Below are positions 1 to 9,707 of a DNA stretch of 54,788 nt, piece by piece. Within the stretch, counting starts at the first letter, position 1, and the number at the start of each line of letters is the position of its first letter. Below the pieces are notes generated by a model. That model was not told the DNA's origin. It saw nothing but the letters and a program-made list of their open reading frames with translations, and ran no database searches. The position numbers were made by a program, and so were the translations under genes. Where the stretch lies: contig WHUZ01000170.1 in NCBI GenBank assembly GCA_015179045.1, positions 1-54,788 on the forward strand, given 5' to 3'. Origin of the DNA: Kalaharituber pfeilii. Taxonomy: Eukaryota > Ascomycota > Pezizomycetes > Pezizales > Pezizaceae.

Positions 1-70
1 CTGTCTCTAGCCATCTCTGGACATTCCCCAAGTCTTTCCTCAGGGCGATTCCATGGACGACTATGCCTTT
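1..70 (-). pseudogene. LINE ORF1 fragment (RRM-like region)
   Basis: Read on the minus strand, this edge of the window encodes VVHGIALRKDLGNVQRWLE, matching the central block of the LINE ORF1 proteins seen whole at 4603-5508 and in part at 6780-7158 and 47127-47380. It is cut by the window edge on one side and by a MITE/hAT-derived sequence at about 71 on the other, so it is a relic. No reading beyond the fragment is possible. Confidence 0.75.
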
Positions 71-205
71 AGCTCAGAATGAGCTCCAAGTCTCTAATTA
101 TTACTATATTAGGTATTTACAGTTTATGAAACCTTGCACTGGCTAAGCATTTTAGCGAGCTGGCAAGAAAAAACACTAGCATGATCTTGGCTCGTTTGAG
201 CTCGA
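71..205 (+). repeat. hAT/MITE right-arm fragment
   Basis: The segment matches the right arm of the MITEs at 3410-3677 and 37974-38456 (shared text includes GAGCTCCAAGTCTCTAATTA), but the terminal GCTCGTGCCGCTCACTA is missing. It stops in GAGCTCGAG repeats and passes directly into the left side of the hAT transposon. This suggests recombination through the short GAGCTCGAG subterminal repeats. Confidence 0.6.
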
Positions 206-250
206 GCCAGCGAGCCTTGATTACATGATATAATTGATAACTAATCTGAA

Positions 251-2527
251 CTATTCTACAGCCTCATCCTCCTCGCCACTATCTACTAAATTGAGTATAT
301 CTTCTACATTTACTCCTGCTGCAAGTTCCTCCACTGCTTCCTTCAGCTCATCAACATTGAACCAGGACTTTAAGCACATGATAGCGCTCATAGTCTCACC
401 TTCCATTCTGTTTCGGCGCTTTTTGAGAACTTCGCCTGCCTGTAGTAAATTGTCAGCTTAGCTAGACTACTAGTAGAGATAGTTTTGAAATACTTACCTG
501 GGAGAATATCTGTTCGGAGGGAACAGAAGAGGCAGGTATTGCTAAATAATCTCGTGCCATGCGGGCTAGATTTGGTGACATCCCAGCTCGAGATTTCCAC
601 CATGCTAGTACATCAATCTTTTGACCTTCCAGTTTTTCGTCTAGGTACCGCTCCAGCTCATTTTGTTCACTATCATCCTCAGGTTCCGGAAAAGATGACT
701 GTAAATCGAATCCAAAATCATCATCAAATGGGTTAAAGCAAGAATCAGATGTCTGCGAAAAGGAAACTTCATCTTGTGGCTGCTCTGCTACTGGTAAATA
801 GTCTCGCTTGAAAATTAATAATGCATCCGCCTTTGCAGTTTCAACATCTTCATCACTCCAACCTTGAGTGCGAAATCCCTTTAATTTCATGCGAGGATCT
901 AAAATCGTAGCTATCAAGTAAGCTGTATGAGCATAGGTGCCAGTGTAGTACTTTTGAAGTACTTCCCAGCCCTCATTAACTGCATTCTTGAGAACAATAT
1001 TAGACTCCGTAGCACTAAATGTTTCTAGCCTACCCATTAATGCTGCAAAATATGGTAGTGTACTCCAGAGAGTTGGGTATTTTGAACCAGAAAGGTATCG
1101 GGTTGCTGAAACAAAAATTCCGAATACTTTTACCAGCTGCATAAGTAAAGCCCATTGCGGTTCAGAAAGATGTAAGTTATACTTTTTCAGCATAGGCTCA
1201 AAAAGACATACTTTTTCGATACCTAAAAATATGTAAGTATTAATGTAAAAGAAATAGATAGAGAGCATACCAGAGCGAAGATAAAGAAGTCTTTGCAGCA
1301 TAGTTTCACTTGAATTCCAGCGTGTTGGTGAATCCAAGATTGGGCGCAATGGTTTAATGTTGGAAACCTGAAGTTGCATTTGTAGCGCATCCCATAATTT
1401 TGGTGAATTTCGAATAAGAGCAATAATGCGACGTGCGATTGATATTGTATCCTTAATATCAATTTCAGAGTCCTTAATTCAATCTCTTCGTCTTCCACCA
1501 ATTCCAGTTCCAATTCTTCTGCCGTAATGCTGAGTGATGAAATAATCTTTTGAACCGCTAAATTAATAATATGAGCCATACATCGAACATGACCATCGCG
1601 TTTAGTGAAGCTGGAGAAGGCATTTTCTAAGAGACGAAATGTTGCATCATTCGTTGTTGCAGAATCTGCTGTTATTGCGCGAATTGCATTCTGAACATTA
1701 AAATTAATGAACGTTTCTTTCAAAACATTACATTGATTTTGTGCAGTGTGGGTGCCATGAAATTGTGGAAATGAGAGAAGTAGTGAATGAGGAATCCAAT
1801 GAATCGCATCAATAAAGTGACAAGTAATAGCTAAGTAAGGACTAAAATTATTAGCGGTCCAAGCATCAATAGTAAAACTAAAGCGCCCTTGTGACTCCAT
1901 GTGTGTACGTAAAAGTTGAATAACACCTTCCCGAGTCTTGTTATAGAGTTTCAGAATATCTCTATGTATAGTCCGAGCTGAGATTTTTTGAGCTTTCGAG
2001 TTGCAATATTGGAGGAGCTCTAAAAATGATGCCTTTTCTGCCACTTTGATTGGTGAATTTGTTGAGATAAGAAAGCGGCAGAGAAGTTCACGGTACTGTG
2101 TTTCGGAAAAGCCATCTGATTTAGCTCGCTTTGGTGGAACCATTATGTCAAATGGTGTTCGTCGCTTTGATTCTGTGGCATTGCTAGTTGATACCGCTAG
2201 TTCTGAAAGGTGAGTATTTTCCTCAGTTGTAGAAAGTGGAAGTGATGCATGTGACTTTCGAAAATGGCGAAGTAACATAGATGTAGTTGTTGTGCGGCTC
2301 CTAACCTGCCAAGTCTTGGAACAATGCATACACAAAATCTCGTGCTCAGTATCTGATACTTTTCGCCGCAAAATCATACATCTTTCATACAGGTAACTAT
2401 GATGATGAGAGTTCAAACTAGTATGATGATCAGAGTTCAAAATAGTATGCTGGTCTTTAACTGAAAAATATCGGCCAGCTAGGCTGGCAAGAAAGGCGTC
2501 ACGAATTGAGGTAGAATTGGTTGCCAT
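251..2527 (-). pseudogene. hAT-family transposase, frameshifted
   Basis: This is a DNA transposase of the hAT superfamily, which cuts and pastes TIR elements and makes 8-bp target duplications. The ATG is at 2527 (MATNSTS). In order I see a BED-type zinc finger (LCMHCSKTW then RHFRKSH, about 2250-2340), the core motif FTIDAWTANNFSPYLAIT, the stretch VRCMAHIINLAVQ, and the C-terminal dimerisation block (LAWWKSRAG, ARDYLAIPASSVPSEQIFS). Two introns are likely. One spans 1223-1270 (48 nt, GTATGC to TTTTTAG); the other spans 440-497 (58 nt, GTAAGT to CTACAG). The second joins EQIFSQ to a last exon ending at 251 that carries the family's MCLKSW motif. A single-base deletion near 1478-1480 shifts the frame between the core and the C-terminal half. 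Domain assignment is firm; loss of function is inferred from the frameshift. Confidence 0.85.
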
Positions 2528-2970
2528 ATTGATAAAGTGCTTGAAGTATAGTATGAGGATTAAGGGTCTCGAAGCGTAGTATGAGTTCCGAAGCCTTGGT
2601 ATTGGATACCGGTAAAGGGAAAAGAATTTCAAGAGGATAGAAAGAATAGAGTGGCCTATAAATACACTTTTAAAATGTACAACTTATCTCCTAGAGACCT
2701 TGAAAGATATTAAACGTAACAGACTTGATATAGGTCTATGTAATTGAATCACTTTTAATATTTATAGAACTTGTTAGCAGGTTGGAACGACCTCCGAGTC
2801 TCTAATTTATTACCATATTCAGTATTTACAGTTAACTATGAAACCGTGCGCTGGCTGAGCATTTTAGTGAGCCATCATTTTAGCGAGCCGTCCAGAGAAA
2901 CACTAGCATATCTTGCCTGTCTGAAGCTCGAGCCAGAGCTCGAGCTCATGCCAGGCCAGCTCGAGCTGAC
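2528..2970. other. hAT 5' non-coding and subterminal region
   Basis: There is no gene here. The stretch lies between the transposase ATG and the right TIR. It contains a RIP-like diverged version of the MITE arm (2790-2900) and GAGCTCGAG subterminal repeats. The transposase promoter is expected here, but I see no clear TATA element. Confidence 0.5.
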
Positions 2971-2998
2971 TCGGCTCGTGCCGCTCACTAGAACTTGG

Positions 2999-3158
2999 TA
3001 GGTCAGAATGAGCTCCAAGTCTCTAATTATTACTATATTAGATATTTACAGTTTATGAAACCTTGCACTGGCTAAGCATTTTAGCGAGCTGTCAAGAAAA
3101 ACACTAGCATGATCTTGGCTCGTTTGAGCTCGAGCTGGCTCGGCTCGTGCCGCTCACT
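2999..3158 (+). repeat. hAT MITE right-half fragment
   Basis: This is the right arm of the MITE family, from GGTCAGAATGAGCTCC through to the intact terminus CGTGCCGCTCACTA. The left half is missing because the hAT element lies immediately upstream. It is almost identical to the arm at 71-205. Confidence 0.7.
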
Positions 3159-3409
3159 ACTGTCAAATTCAGCTCATGGTGCCTGATCTCGCGCTGTTAT
3201 GTTAGGCCGGCTATACGTGCCAAATTTAGCTTATTCTGCCTCATCTCGTGGGCCGGCCATACCTGTCAACTTTGTCACGCCGTTTTTAGGTTGGGCCTTC
3301 TATGCCTGTCAAATTCAGCTTATTCTAGCTCATCTCATGGCGGTAGATGGGGCCTGCTATACCTGTAAAATTGAGTTCATTCTTCTTCACCTGAGGCCGT
3401 GGGGCGGCC
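3159..3409 (-). repeat. 60-bp satellite array, inverse orientation
   Basis: About four diverged units of the window's 60-bp satellite. The unit core, read on the minus strand, is GAGCTGAATTTGACAGGTAT followed by GGCAGGCCCGACC and a GTGAGATGAGGCAGAAT-like part. Short ORFs here are by-products of the repeat. Confidence 0.7.
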
Positions 3410-3677
3410 TAGTGAGCGGCACGAGCTAGCTCGAGCCGAGCTGGAGGGTGAGCTCGAGCTGGCGTGGCATGAGCTCGAGTCTGGATTGATTATATACATA
3501 ATATTGACAAACTAAACTAAACTAAGCTAAACTTTCATCTTTCTCACTACTATCAGCTAAATTGTGCATTTTGAAGTTGTTGGTAGGTCAGAATGAGCTC
3601 CAAGTCTCTAATTATTACTATATTAGGTATTTACAGTTTATGAAACCTTGCACTGGCTCGGCTCGTGCCGCTCACTA
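3410..3677. mobile_element. hAT-type MITE, 268 bp
   Basis: It starts TAGTGAGCGGCACGAGC and ends GCTCGTGCCGCTCACTA, a perfect 17-bp TIR. Subterminal GAGCTCGAG motifs follow. Flanking octamers GGGCGGCC and GTGGGGCC match at 6 of 8 positions, a plausible diverged 8-bp TSD. Compared with the 483-bp MITE at 37974 it lacks a stretch of the right arm. There is no coding capacity, and its TIR is the same as that of the hAT element at 2990. Confidence 0.8.
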
Positions 3678-4449
3678 GTGGGGCCGGACCTACCATATTT
3701 CTTAAATTCAATTCATTCTGCCACATCTGATGCTATCAGGCCGGACCTGTCATATCTATGTAATAAATCGGTCTGGGTCAGGTCAGGGTACAGGATCCAG
3801 GTACAGGACGGGCGGCAGGCGCCGGGGCGATTTCACAGCAGAGGCAGAGGCAGAGGAAGAGGCAGAGGCGGTCGGAGCTATGTGATACCAAGAGGCAGAT
3901 GTATTTGAAAGCTAAATACACAACTTGGGGAGAATACAAGTTGTTGCGTGGAGAGGCAAGAGGGAGGAGGGGGGAGGGCCTCTTTATAGAAAGCCCTCGG
4001 TGGCAAATCCAAGCAAACAAGCAAACGAGCAAACAAACAAAAGAAGTACATGGAAAACCGAGGAAACAGCTGGAAGTACATGGAAAACCAAGGAAACGAC
4101 TGGAGGTACATGGAAGGCCAAGGAAATGACTGGAAGCAGGTAGAACCGTCAGGAATATCGGGGAATGAGCTCAGCGATACCTGTCGCTAGTGGATTCCGG
4201 AGTCTTGCAGCAGGTTCTAGGGCTTTCCGGCAGGTTCTAGGGCTTTCCGGCAGGTTCTGGGGATCCGGGTTCTTCTAGCAGATTCTGGCAGGTTCTCGGG
4301 TTCGGGTTGTTAAGCAATGACCGGAATGCTGGCGGCCATGTTGCTTAAGGGAGCTTACAGGTGCAGGGATATATATACCGGAGTGCTAGAAGGAGTATGA
4401 CGAGTTGCGATGGGGTCAGGGTCAGCTGCATGTGTACGAGTACTGGCAT

Positions 4450-5786
4450 TTTTTTTTTTTTTTTTATATCAATACTCGCGTGCCGCCCAATGGGCTATGG
4501 CGAGGGTCTTATTAAGAAAAAATAAATCAACTACCTATCAACCTAAATACATGTTGTGCCCGCGGACTCTTCCATGATGCGGGTGACGCCCGGTATGATC
4601 CCCTACTTCCGTCCCCTCTCCGACTCATACCGGACAGACTTCAACCATCGCCCACTGAGCCTAACCTTCTCAACCTCCATCTCCTTTCCCAAATACACAA
4701 CCACCGAACTTGTCTTCTTCCCTTCCTCCTCCAGTATTGTCCTCCTCCTAAGCCAGCGAATCCCACTGATCTTCCCCAGTTCCCTGTTCGCGGCTTCCAG
4801 CCATGCCTTGACCTTTCCCAGGTCCTTCCGCAAGGCAATCCCGTGTATCACGATGCCGTATTTACCTTTGGTGGTGGCATCGGTCTTGGCTGGTGGAGAG
4901 GTGGTGGGGCGCTTGTTCCCGGAACCGAAGCGCGCCCGGTGGCTCTGCCATGCCTCCTCCTGGCTCGGAAGCGGCTTTCCTTTGTTGGTGGAGGGTTTTT
5001 GTGGCGTTTTGGGTGTTGGTGATGGCGTTGGCCTCGAAGATGGCCCTGGTGGTGCCGTTGAAGGCGATGGCGGTGATGGCGGTGGTGCCTGTGACGGCGG
5101 TGGCGCCTGTGTTGGTGGTGGCGGTGGTGGTGGTGGTGCTGCCATCGGTGGTGCTTCACCGAGGCGAGGAGCCTTTCTCTTCCTCGTCCGAGTTGAGATA
5201 GGCGGTGACGCTGCCCGCTTCCCCTTCCCGTCGGCGGGTGGCGGTGGTGGTGGCGGTGGTGGTGGTGGCGGTGGTGGTGGTGGTGGCGCTGGTGGCTCTG
5301 GTGTTGGCGGCGGTGGTGTCGGTAGTGGCGGTCCACCCACTTCGTACCGAGCAACGTCGCCGTCGTCGTCGAACCAAATTGTCACGTTCGACCCGCCCTT
5401 CGGGGAAACAGTCACGCCGTCCAATCCGTGGTCCACCTCTATCACGTACCTCCACAGATTGCGAAAAAAGCCGTCCTCGCTATAGCCCGCGCGCGCCAGG
5501 GCTTTCACGGTCGTCTCCCATACGTCCGCCCTGGTTATGCGCCGAGTTTCTAGCGTATCTTGGCGCGACGTGGGTGTTGTTGATGTTTTGGCAACGGAGG
5601 TGGTGAGCTGAAAGATCCTCGAAATTTCACCCCTGGGGGGAAATTTGCAGTGTCGGGTATTTAGGAAAGAAAATTAGATCAAAAGACTCAGCTCGTTGAG
5701 AGCTTTCGATCTATGTAGGTTTCAGCGGGGGGGACGTTGTGGTTGTGGAGTCGCTTCCAAACGCTCGTCCTGATGACAGGGCGGTG
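4450..5786 (-). mobile_element. ORF1-only (half-LINE) retroelement, full length
   Basis: A 1,337-bp element ending in poly(A) (T run at 4450-4466) and bounded by a 12-bp target duplication GAGTACTGGCAT (4438-4449 and 5787-5798). The paralogous solo LTR at 46552-46575 has this site once and unfilled, so both ends are certain. The order on the minus strand is 5'UTR (5786 to about 5600), one ORF1 (to 4603), a 3'UTR of about 100 nt, then the conserved tail hairpin (GCCCATTGGGCGGC) and poly(A). There is no endonuclease, reverse transcriptase or RNase H. The layout parallels the mammalian HAL1 half-L1 elements. The 5'UTR matches the copy at 50250-50427, so this is a family and not a one-off deletion. 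Confidence 0.9.
4603..5508 (-). CDS. LINE ORF1-like RNA-binding protein (RRM-like, no zinc knuckle)
   Basis: In Tad1/LINE elements this protein coats element RNA. The N-terminal third is unique (DGFFRNLWRYVIEVDHGLDG). The middle is a run of proline, threonine and basic residues with a PPPP(x)n tract at about residues 60-105 and TRTRKRKAP. The last 85 residues form the conserved block IVIHGIALRKDLGKV..GIRWLRRRT..GKKTSSVVVYL..VRLSGRWLK, which I read as the RRM-like domain of LINE ORF1. It ends at YESERGRK; the CCHC knuckles that usually follow are missing here and in every other copy where this end survives. The indicated start at 5508 is GTG. The frame stays open upstream to about 5670 without an ATG, so the true start is unclear. 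The sister copy starts with a real ATG at 50157. Confidence 0.75.
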   Translation of the reverse strand: MKALARAGYSEDGFFRNLWRYVIEVDHGLDGVTVSPKGGSNVTIWFDDDGDVARYEVGGPPLPTPPPPTPEPPAPPPPPPPPPPPPPPPPPADGKGKRAASPPISTRTRKRKAPRLGEAPPMAAPPPPPPPPTQAPPPSQAPPPSPPSPSTAPPGPSSRPTPSPTPKTPQKPSTNKGKPLPSQEEAWQSHRARFGSGNKRPTTSPPAKTDATTKGKYGIVIHGIALRKDLGKVKAWLEAANRELGKISGIRWLRRRTILEEEGKKTSSVVVYLGKEMEVEKVRLSGRWLKSVRYESERGRK

Positions 5787-5871
5787 GAGTACTGGCATGT
5801 AGTATGTTGATTGCCAGTATAGGACTGGGGCTGGGGGGTCTTGGGCGAGGGGTCCAGGTTGGGTTATTACA

Positions 5872-6364
5872 ATCTATCAAATTCAATGCTGGCGAGAGAG
5901 ACCTGTGATACTTGTCAAGTTAAGCTCAGGTTACAGGAATACTTGGCACTTCAGCCCTTTAGCTTAGGTACAAGCTATGTCAAATGCGGCTGGGTTCAAT
6001 CCGGCGCGAGGCGTAACCAGCAGTACTTACGACGAGTGGCCGCGATTCCTGTAACTATAGTACCTATCAAATTCAATGCTGGCGAGAGAGACCTGTGATA
6101 CTTGTCAAGTTAAGCTCAGGTTGCAGGAATACTTGGCACTTCAGCCCTTTAGCTTAGGTACAAGCTATGTCATATAGTACGTTACAGGAATCGCGGCCAC
6201 TCGTCGTAAGTACTGCTGGTTACGCCTCGCGCCGGATTGAACCCAGCCGCATTTGACATAGCTTGTACCTAAGCTAAAGGGCTGAAGTGCCAAGTATTCC
6301 TGCAACCTGAGCTTAACTTGACAAGTATCACAGGTCTCTCTCGCCAGCATTGAATTTGATAGAT
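5872..6364. repeat. Fold-back repeat: direct copy, partial copy, inverted copy
   Basis: A unit of about 185 bp (5872-6056) is followed by a partial direct copy (6060-6172) and then a full inverted copy (6180-6364). The inner 127 bp of the unit (5929-6056) begins GTTACAGGAAT and ends ATTCCTGTAAC, an 11-bp inverted terminal repeat. It contains GCTGGGTTCAATCCGGC (about 5988-6004), which has the form of a tRNA T-arm with a B box, and TAGCTTAGGTAC (about 5961), loosely A-box-like. No complete tRNA cloverleaf can be drawn. It could be a MITE or a tRNA-derived SINE; short ORFs on both strands are palindrome shadows. Confidence 0.6.
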
Positions 6365-6790
6365 ATGACAGGTCCGGCCGGACGGCATGAGATGTGGCAG
6401 AATGAGTGAATATAATAGATATGGCAGGTCCGGCCCCACGGCCTCAGGTGAGCAAGAATGATCTCAATTTTACAGGTATAGCAGGCCCCACCTACCGCTG
6501 TGAGGTGAGGTAGAGTGAGCTGAATTTGACAGGCATGGAAGGCCCAACTCGATGGTGTGAGAAAGTTGACAGGTATTTTTTTTTTTTTTTTTTTTTTTTA
6601 TATCATTAATCGCATGCCGCCCTAAGGGCTATGGCGATACTGTGCTATATAAATAAGAGAAAAAGTTGACAGGTATGGCCGGCCCACGAGATGAGGCAGA
6701 ATAAGCTCAATTTGGCACGTATAGCCGGCCTGACCTGACAGTGCGAGATCAGGCACAATAAGCTGAATTTCCACCCCGCCCTCGATGACA
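6365..6790 (+). repeat. 60-bp satellite array
   Basis: Diverged head-to-tail units with the recurring core GAATTTGACAGGTATGGC. The array is interrupted by the LINE-tail micro-insertion at 6577-6661. No gene. Confidence 0.75.
6577..6661 (-). mobile_element. Micro-insertion: LINE 3' tail only (85 bp)
   Basis: A T run of about 24 nt is followed by roughly 60 nt of LINE 3' end (minus strand; hairpin GCCCTTAGGGCGGC). It is bounded by a perfect 15-bp duplication AAAGTTGACAGGTAT (6562-6576 and 6662-6676). An insertion this short is an extreme 5' truncation from target-primed reverse transcription. Confidence 0.9.
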
Positions 6791-7312
6791 CTACCCCAAC
6801 CCCCACCCCCACCCCCACCCCCCCGAAACGTGCCCCCCCGAAACCCAAGAAAGCCACACCTAGCCCCAAGACAAGCTCCCCCAGCCCCAACCCCGCCACC
6901 AGGAAAATAGGCGTAGTCATTCACGGAATCGCCCTGAGAAAGGACTTGGGGAAAGTCCGCAGGTGGCTGGAGGAGGCAAACAAGGACATCGGCAAGACTA
7001 CTGGGATTAGATGGCCGAGACACAAGACGCTGCTGCTGGAGGAAGGGAAGAAGACAAGCTCAGCCGTGGTATACTTGGAAAAAGAGGTCCAAATTGAGAG
7101 AGTGCGTTTGGGAGGGAAGTGGTTGAAGGCATGCCGGTACGAGTCGGAGAGAAGATAGACACGCTGGCCCCTCCACTCCACCCGCACCATGCACGAGTTC
7201 CGCGGGTATCACAGGTATTTAGTCATTGTTACTTCTTTTCTTTTCTTTTCTTTAATATATACCTCGCCATAGCCCATAGGGCGGCAAGCGAGTAATGAAA
7301 TAAAAAAAAAAA
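6790..7312 (+). pseudogene. 5'-truncated ORF1-only LINE copy
   Basis: A plus-strand frame from about 6790 to 7158 encodes a P/K-rich stretch (KPKKATPSPKTS) followed by the ORF1 block GVVIHGIALRKDLGKVRRW, GIRWPRHKT, KKTSSAVVYL and VRLGGKWLKA, ending YESERR. About 80 nt later comes the tail GCCCATAGGGCGGC and poly(A) at 7300-7312. The reading frame is open, but the N-terminus is missing. As in all other copies, the ORF1 stop leads straight to the tail with no zinc knuckle and no ORF2. Confidence 0.8.
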
Positions 7313-7930
7313 TAAGCTGAATTTCACAGGTATGGCGGGCCCAACCTGCCAGCACGAGATACGGCAGAATGAGCTGAGCTTGATAGGTTTGGCAGGCCCT
7401 ATTCAACGGCGTGAGGTGACCCAGAACGAGCTGAATTTCACCTGAATTGCAGGCCCGGACTGGTGGCACGAGATGATGAAGAATGAGCTGAATTTGACAC
7501 ATATATCCGGCCCGTCTCAACGGTGCAAGATGAGTAGAATGAGCTGAATTTGACACATATGGCCCACCGGACCTGCCAGTGTGAGATGCAGTAGAATGAC
7601 CTGAATTTGACCGGCACGGCTGGCCCGAGCCTACGGTGCAAATATGAGATGAGTTTGAGACGTATGGCAGCCCTGACCTGACGGCATGGGATGAGGCAGA
7701 ATGAGCTGAATTTGAGACGTATAGCATGTCCGAGGCACAAGATGTGATGAGGTAGAGTGAGCTGAATTTGAGATGTATGGCATGCCAGAGCCGAGGCACG
7801 AGACGATGCGGAATGAGCTGAATGTGAAAGATGTGGCAGAACGAGCTGAGGTAGAATCAGCTGAATTTGACAGGTATGGTAGGGCCCACTCGATGGCGTG
7901 AGATGAGGAAGAATAAGCTGTAACAATCGA
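7313..7930 (+). repeat. 60-bp satellite array, ten or so units
   Basis: The longest undecayed array. Units carry GAGCTGAATTTGACA, then GGTATGGCAGGCCCGA-like text, then GCACGAGATGAGGCAGAAT-like text. Both strands contain open frames of 100-200 codons with repeated motifs (SNSAHSASSH-like), which arise from the repeat and not from selection. I see no gene. Confidence 0.8.
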
Positions 7931-8430
7931 TATCAATGCTTAACAATCAATAACAATGTCTGAGGCTGTGCACAACAAGCCTACGCGTACTCTTGCCACT
8001 CAGTGGCGCAACTCACTCAACCATGTGCTCCGCTTGTGATACGCTTCCGTGACCCGATCTGTCAATTGTATTGCCCTGCTGTAGCTATCGGTTGATCAGG
8101 CCGAATGGTCACTAGCAGCCTTACGGGTCAACTCAGGTGGATATCCCCAGCATCTCTGGGTAGGCCCGTGACATTGAGAGGTATTACAGGCAATGAATTC
8201 AACAGGACAGGCCAGGTCAGGCCAACCAGGCTATTTACGTAAATTCCAGCGATTTTAGAATTTAACCCAGGTGAATTAGATTTTAATAGTTCTGGATATG
8301 TCCACTATCAGTAATTGACAGTTGCGCATTAGGTATCATCATCGAAGTTCAATACTCAAACAATCTGGTAAATGCTGGCCTCAATTCACCTCGATAGCTG
8401 TGGAGTGATTCGTTTAATTGGCTTGAACCT
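7931..8430. other. Unassigned intergenic sequence
   Basis: Non-repetitive within the window and moderately GC-balanced. An ATG at about 7954 opens a frame of only 27 codons (MSEAVHNKPTRTLATQW). I recognise no gene, RNA or transposon end. Confidence 0.4.
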
Positions 8431-8530
8431 GCCTCAATGGCCTGGACCGACCTGATTGGCCTGGGCCGGCCTGAATGGTCTGGACCGGCCTGAATGGCCT
8501 GGACCAGCCTGGTTGGCCTGATTCATGTGG
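8430..8530. repeat. Short tandem repeat, about 20-bp unit
   Basis: Four to five units built on TGGCCTGGACCGGCCTGAA. Palindromic GGCC steps are frequent. No coding sense. Confidence 0.7.
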
Positions 8531-8579
8531 ATCAGGCCGGTCCAGACGGTTTCAGTCCAATGCAGATCACGGCCTGTTG

Positions 8580-8800
8580 GATTCATTGATTGCAGGCCCA
8601 ACGTGATGGCGTATAAATGAGCTGAATTTGACAGGTATGGCAGATCCGAGCCGACGGCGTGAGGTGAGGTAGAATGAGCTCAATTTCACATGAATTGCAT
8701 GCCCGACCTAACGGCATGAGCTGAACTTGACACGTATAGCTGGCCCGACCCGATGGTGCAAGATGAGGTGGAATGAGCTGACTTTGCGGGATGACTCTGG
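8580..8800 (+). repeat. 60-bp satellite array
   Basis: Three to four units of the same satellite as at 6365-7930. It ends just before the TIR of the decayed transposon. Confidence 0.7.
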
Positions 8801-9707
8801 ACAGGTACTTTTTACCTGTCCGCTCAGGGACAGGTAGTTCCTTGTATGGTAAGCGGATCACCAGTGGCGTGCGCTAATATGCAGAGTTCTCAAGGGTGGC
8901 GAGCTCACATGTACCCGAGTACAACTTCATGTATATCGTAGATATGAATGCTACCCACTCACAGCTTTTCTCTTTCGCATCTGCTGTCGCGGAATTATTT
9001 ACTAGTTACTACTTGATAGCTAGGAGGCGTGGTCTTTCAACAAAGCCAACTGCCACTATCTCCAAAGTTGACCATACATCCATTAGGTCTACCAGTAATA
9101 TAGACTATAGATTATGTACTTATGTTGTTGCTGTGCCCTACTGTAGTAAATGGCCAAATAATAGTACAAAAAAAGCTGTGACTGCAAATTTGTAAATACT
9201 TGGCTGAAAAGCTTTATAAGACTCTTGAAAACTGTTTTAGCATATATGTTCTGCTTATTCAATACCTTACCATGCCTATTCTCACTCAGCATTACTTATC
9301 ATCTCAGTCTTATTCTTCTTAGCATTACCTATCTCCTGTATATATCTTTTTATACCTAAATAGGCAATATAGGTTAGAGGTATAATATCTCTATACTTCA
9401 TTGAAGTACTTCAATTACTGAAAAGCAGTACACTTTTATTAATGATGTATTACATCATCCTCAAGACTATACATTAGATACTAGATTTGTATTAGTAGTT
9501 TATGAAAATCAATAAATTCCTCTTTAGCTTCTCTATCCACACTACCAAATTAAAGGTTCAATAGCACCCATAAAATAGATAATGACTGATAGAGAAGTAT
9601 CTACAGATCTACCTATTATAATACCTCAACAGCAGCTACAGAATGAATATACTAATCAAGGCTAATATCTTCTTCTGCCATTATTATATGACCAAAAATA
9701 GTTATAC

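Larger units (their letters stand above)
206..2990 (-). mobile_element. hAT DNA transposon, left end lost
   Basis: This is a transposase-bearing element whose right terminus is GGCTCGTGCCGCTCACTA at 2973-2990, the same terminus as the MITEs in this window. Subterminal GAGCTCGAGC repeats (2930-2965) are also shared. The corresponding left TIR (TAGTGAGCGGCACGAGC) is absent; a MITE arm joins at about 205 instead. Right flank GAACTTGG leads into another MITE fragment, so the element appears to have landed inside a MITE. Without a left TIR it should be immobile. Confidence 0.65.
3759..5871 (-). mobile_element. Solo LTR family C, split by an ORF1-only LINE
   Basis: The ends TGTAAT..ATTACA are flanked by a perfect 5-bp duplication ATCTA (3754-3758 and 5872-5876). 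Removing the insertion at 4450-5786 and its duplicated target leaves an LTR of about 765 bp that matches the uninterrupted solo LTR at 45876-46626. A minus-strand TATA motif (CTATAAAG) near 3980-3995 sets the orientation. The LTR carries three 30-bp tandem units at 4047-4138, against two in the other copy. No internal domain remains, so this is a recombination relic. Confidence 0.9.

Noticed and set aside
4893..5606. Overlapping ORFs on both strands of the ORF1 proline region (GGGG-, HHHH-, VVVV-rich)
   Set aside because: They are frame shadows of the (CCACCACCG)n-like tract coding polyproline on the minus strand.
5985..6060. A genuine tRNA gene
   Set aside because: T-arm and B box look right, but no matching acceptor stem, D-arm or anticodon arm can be formed.
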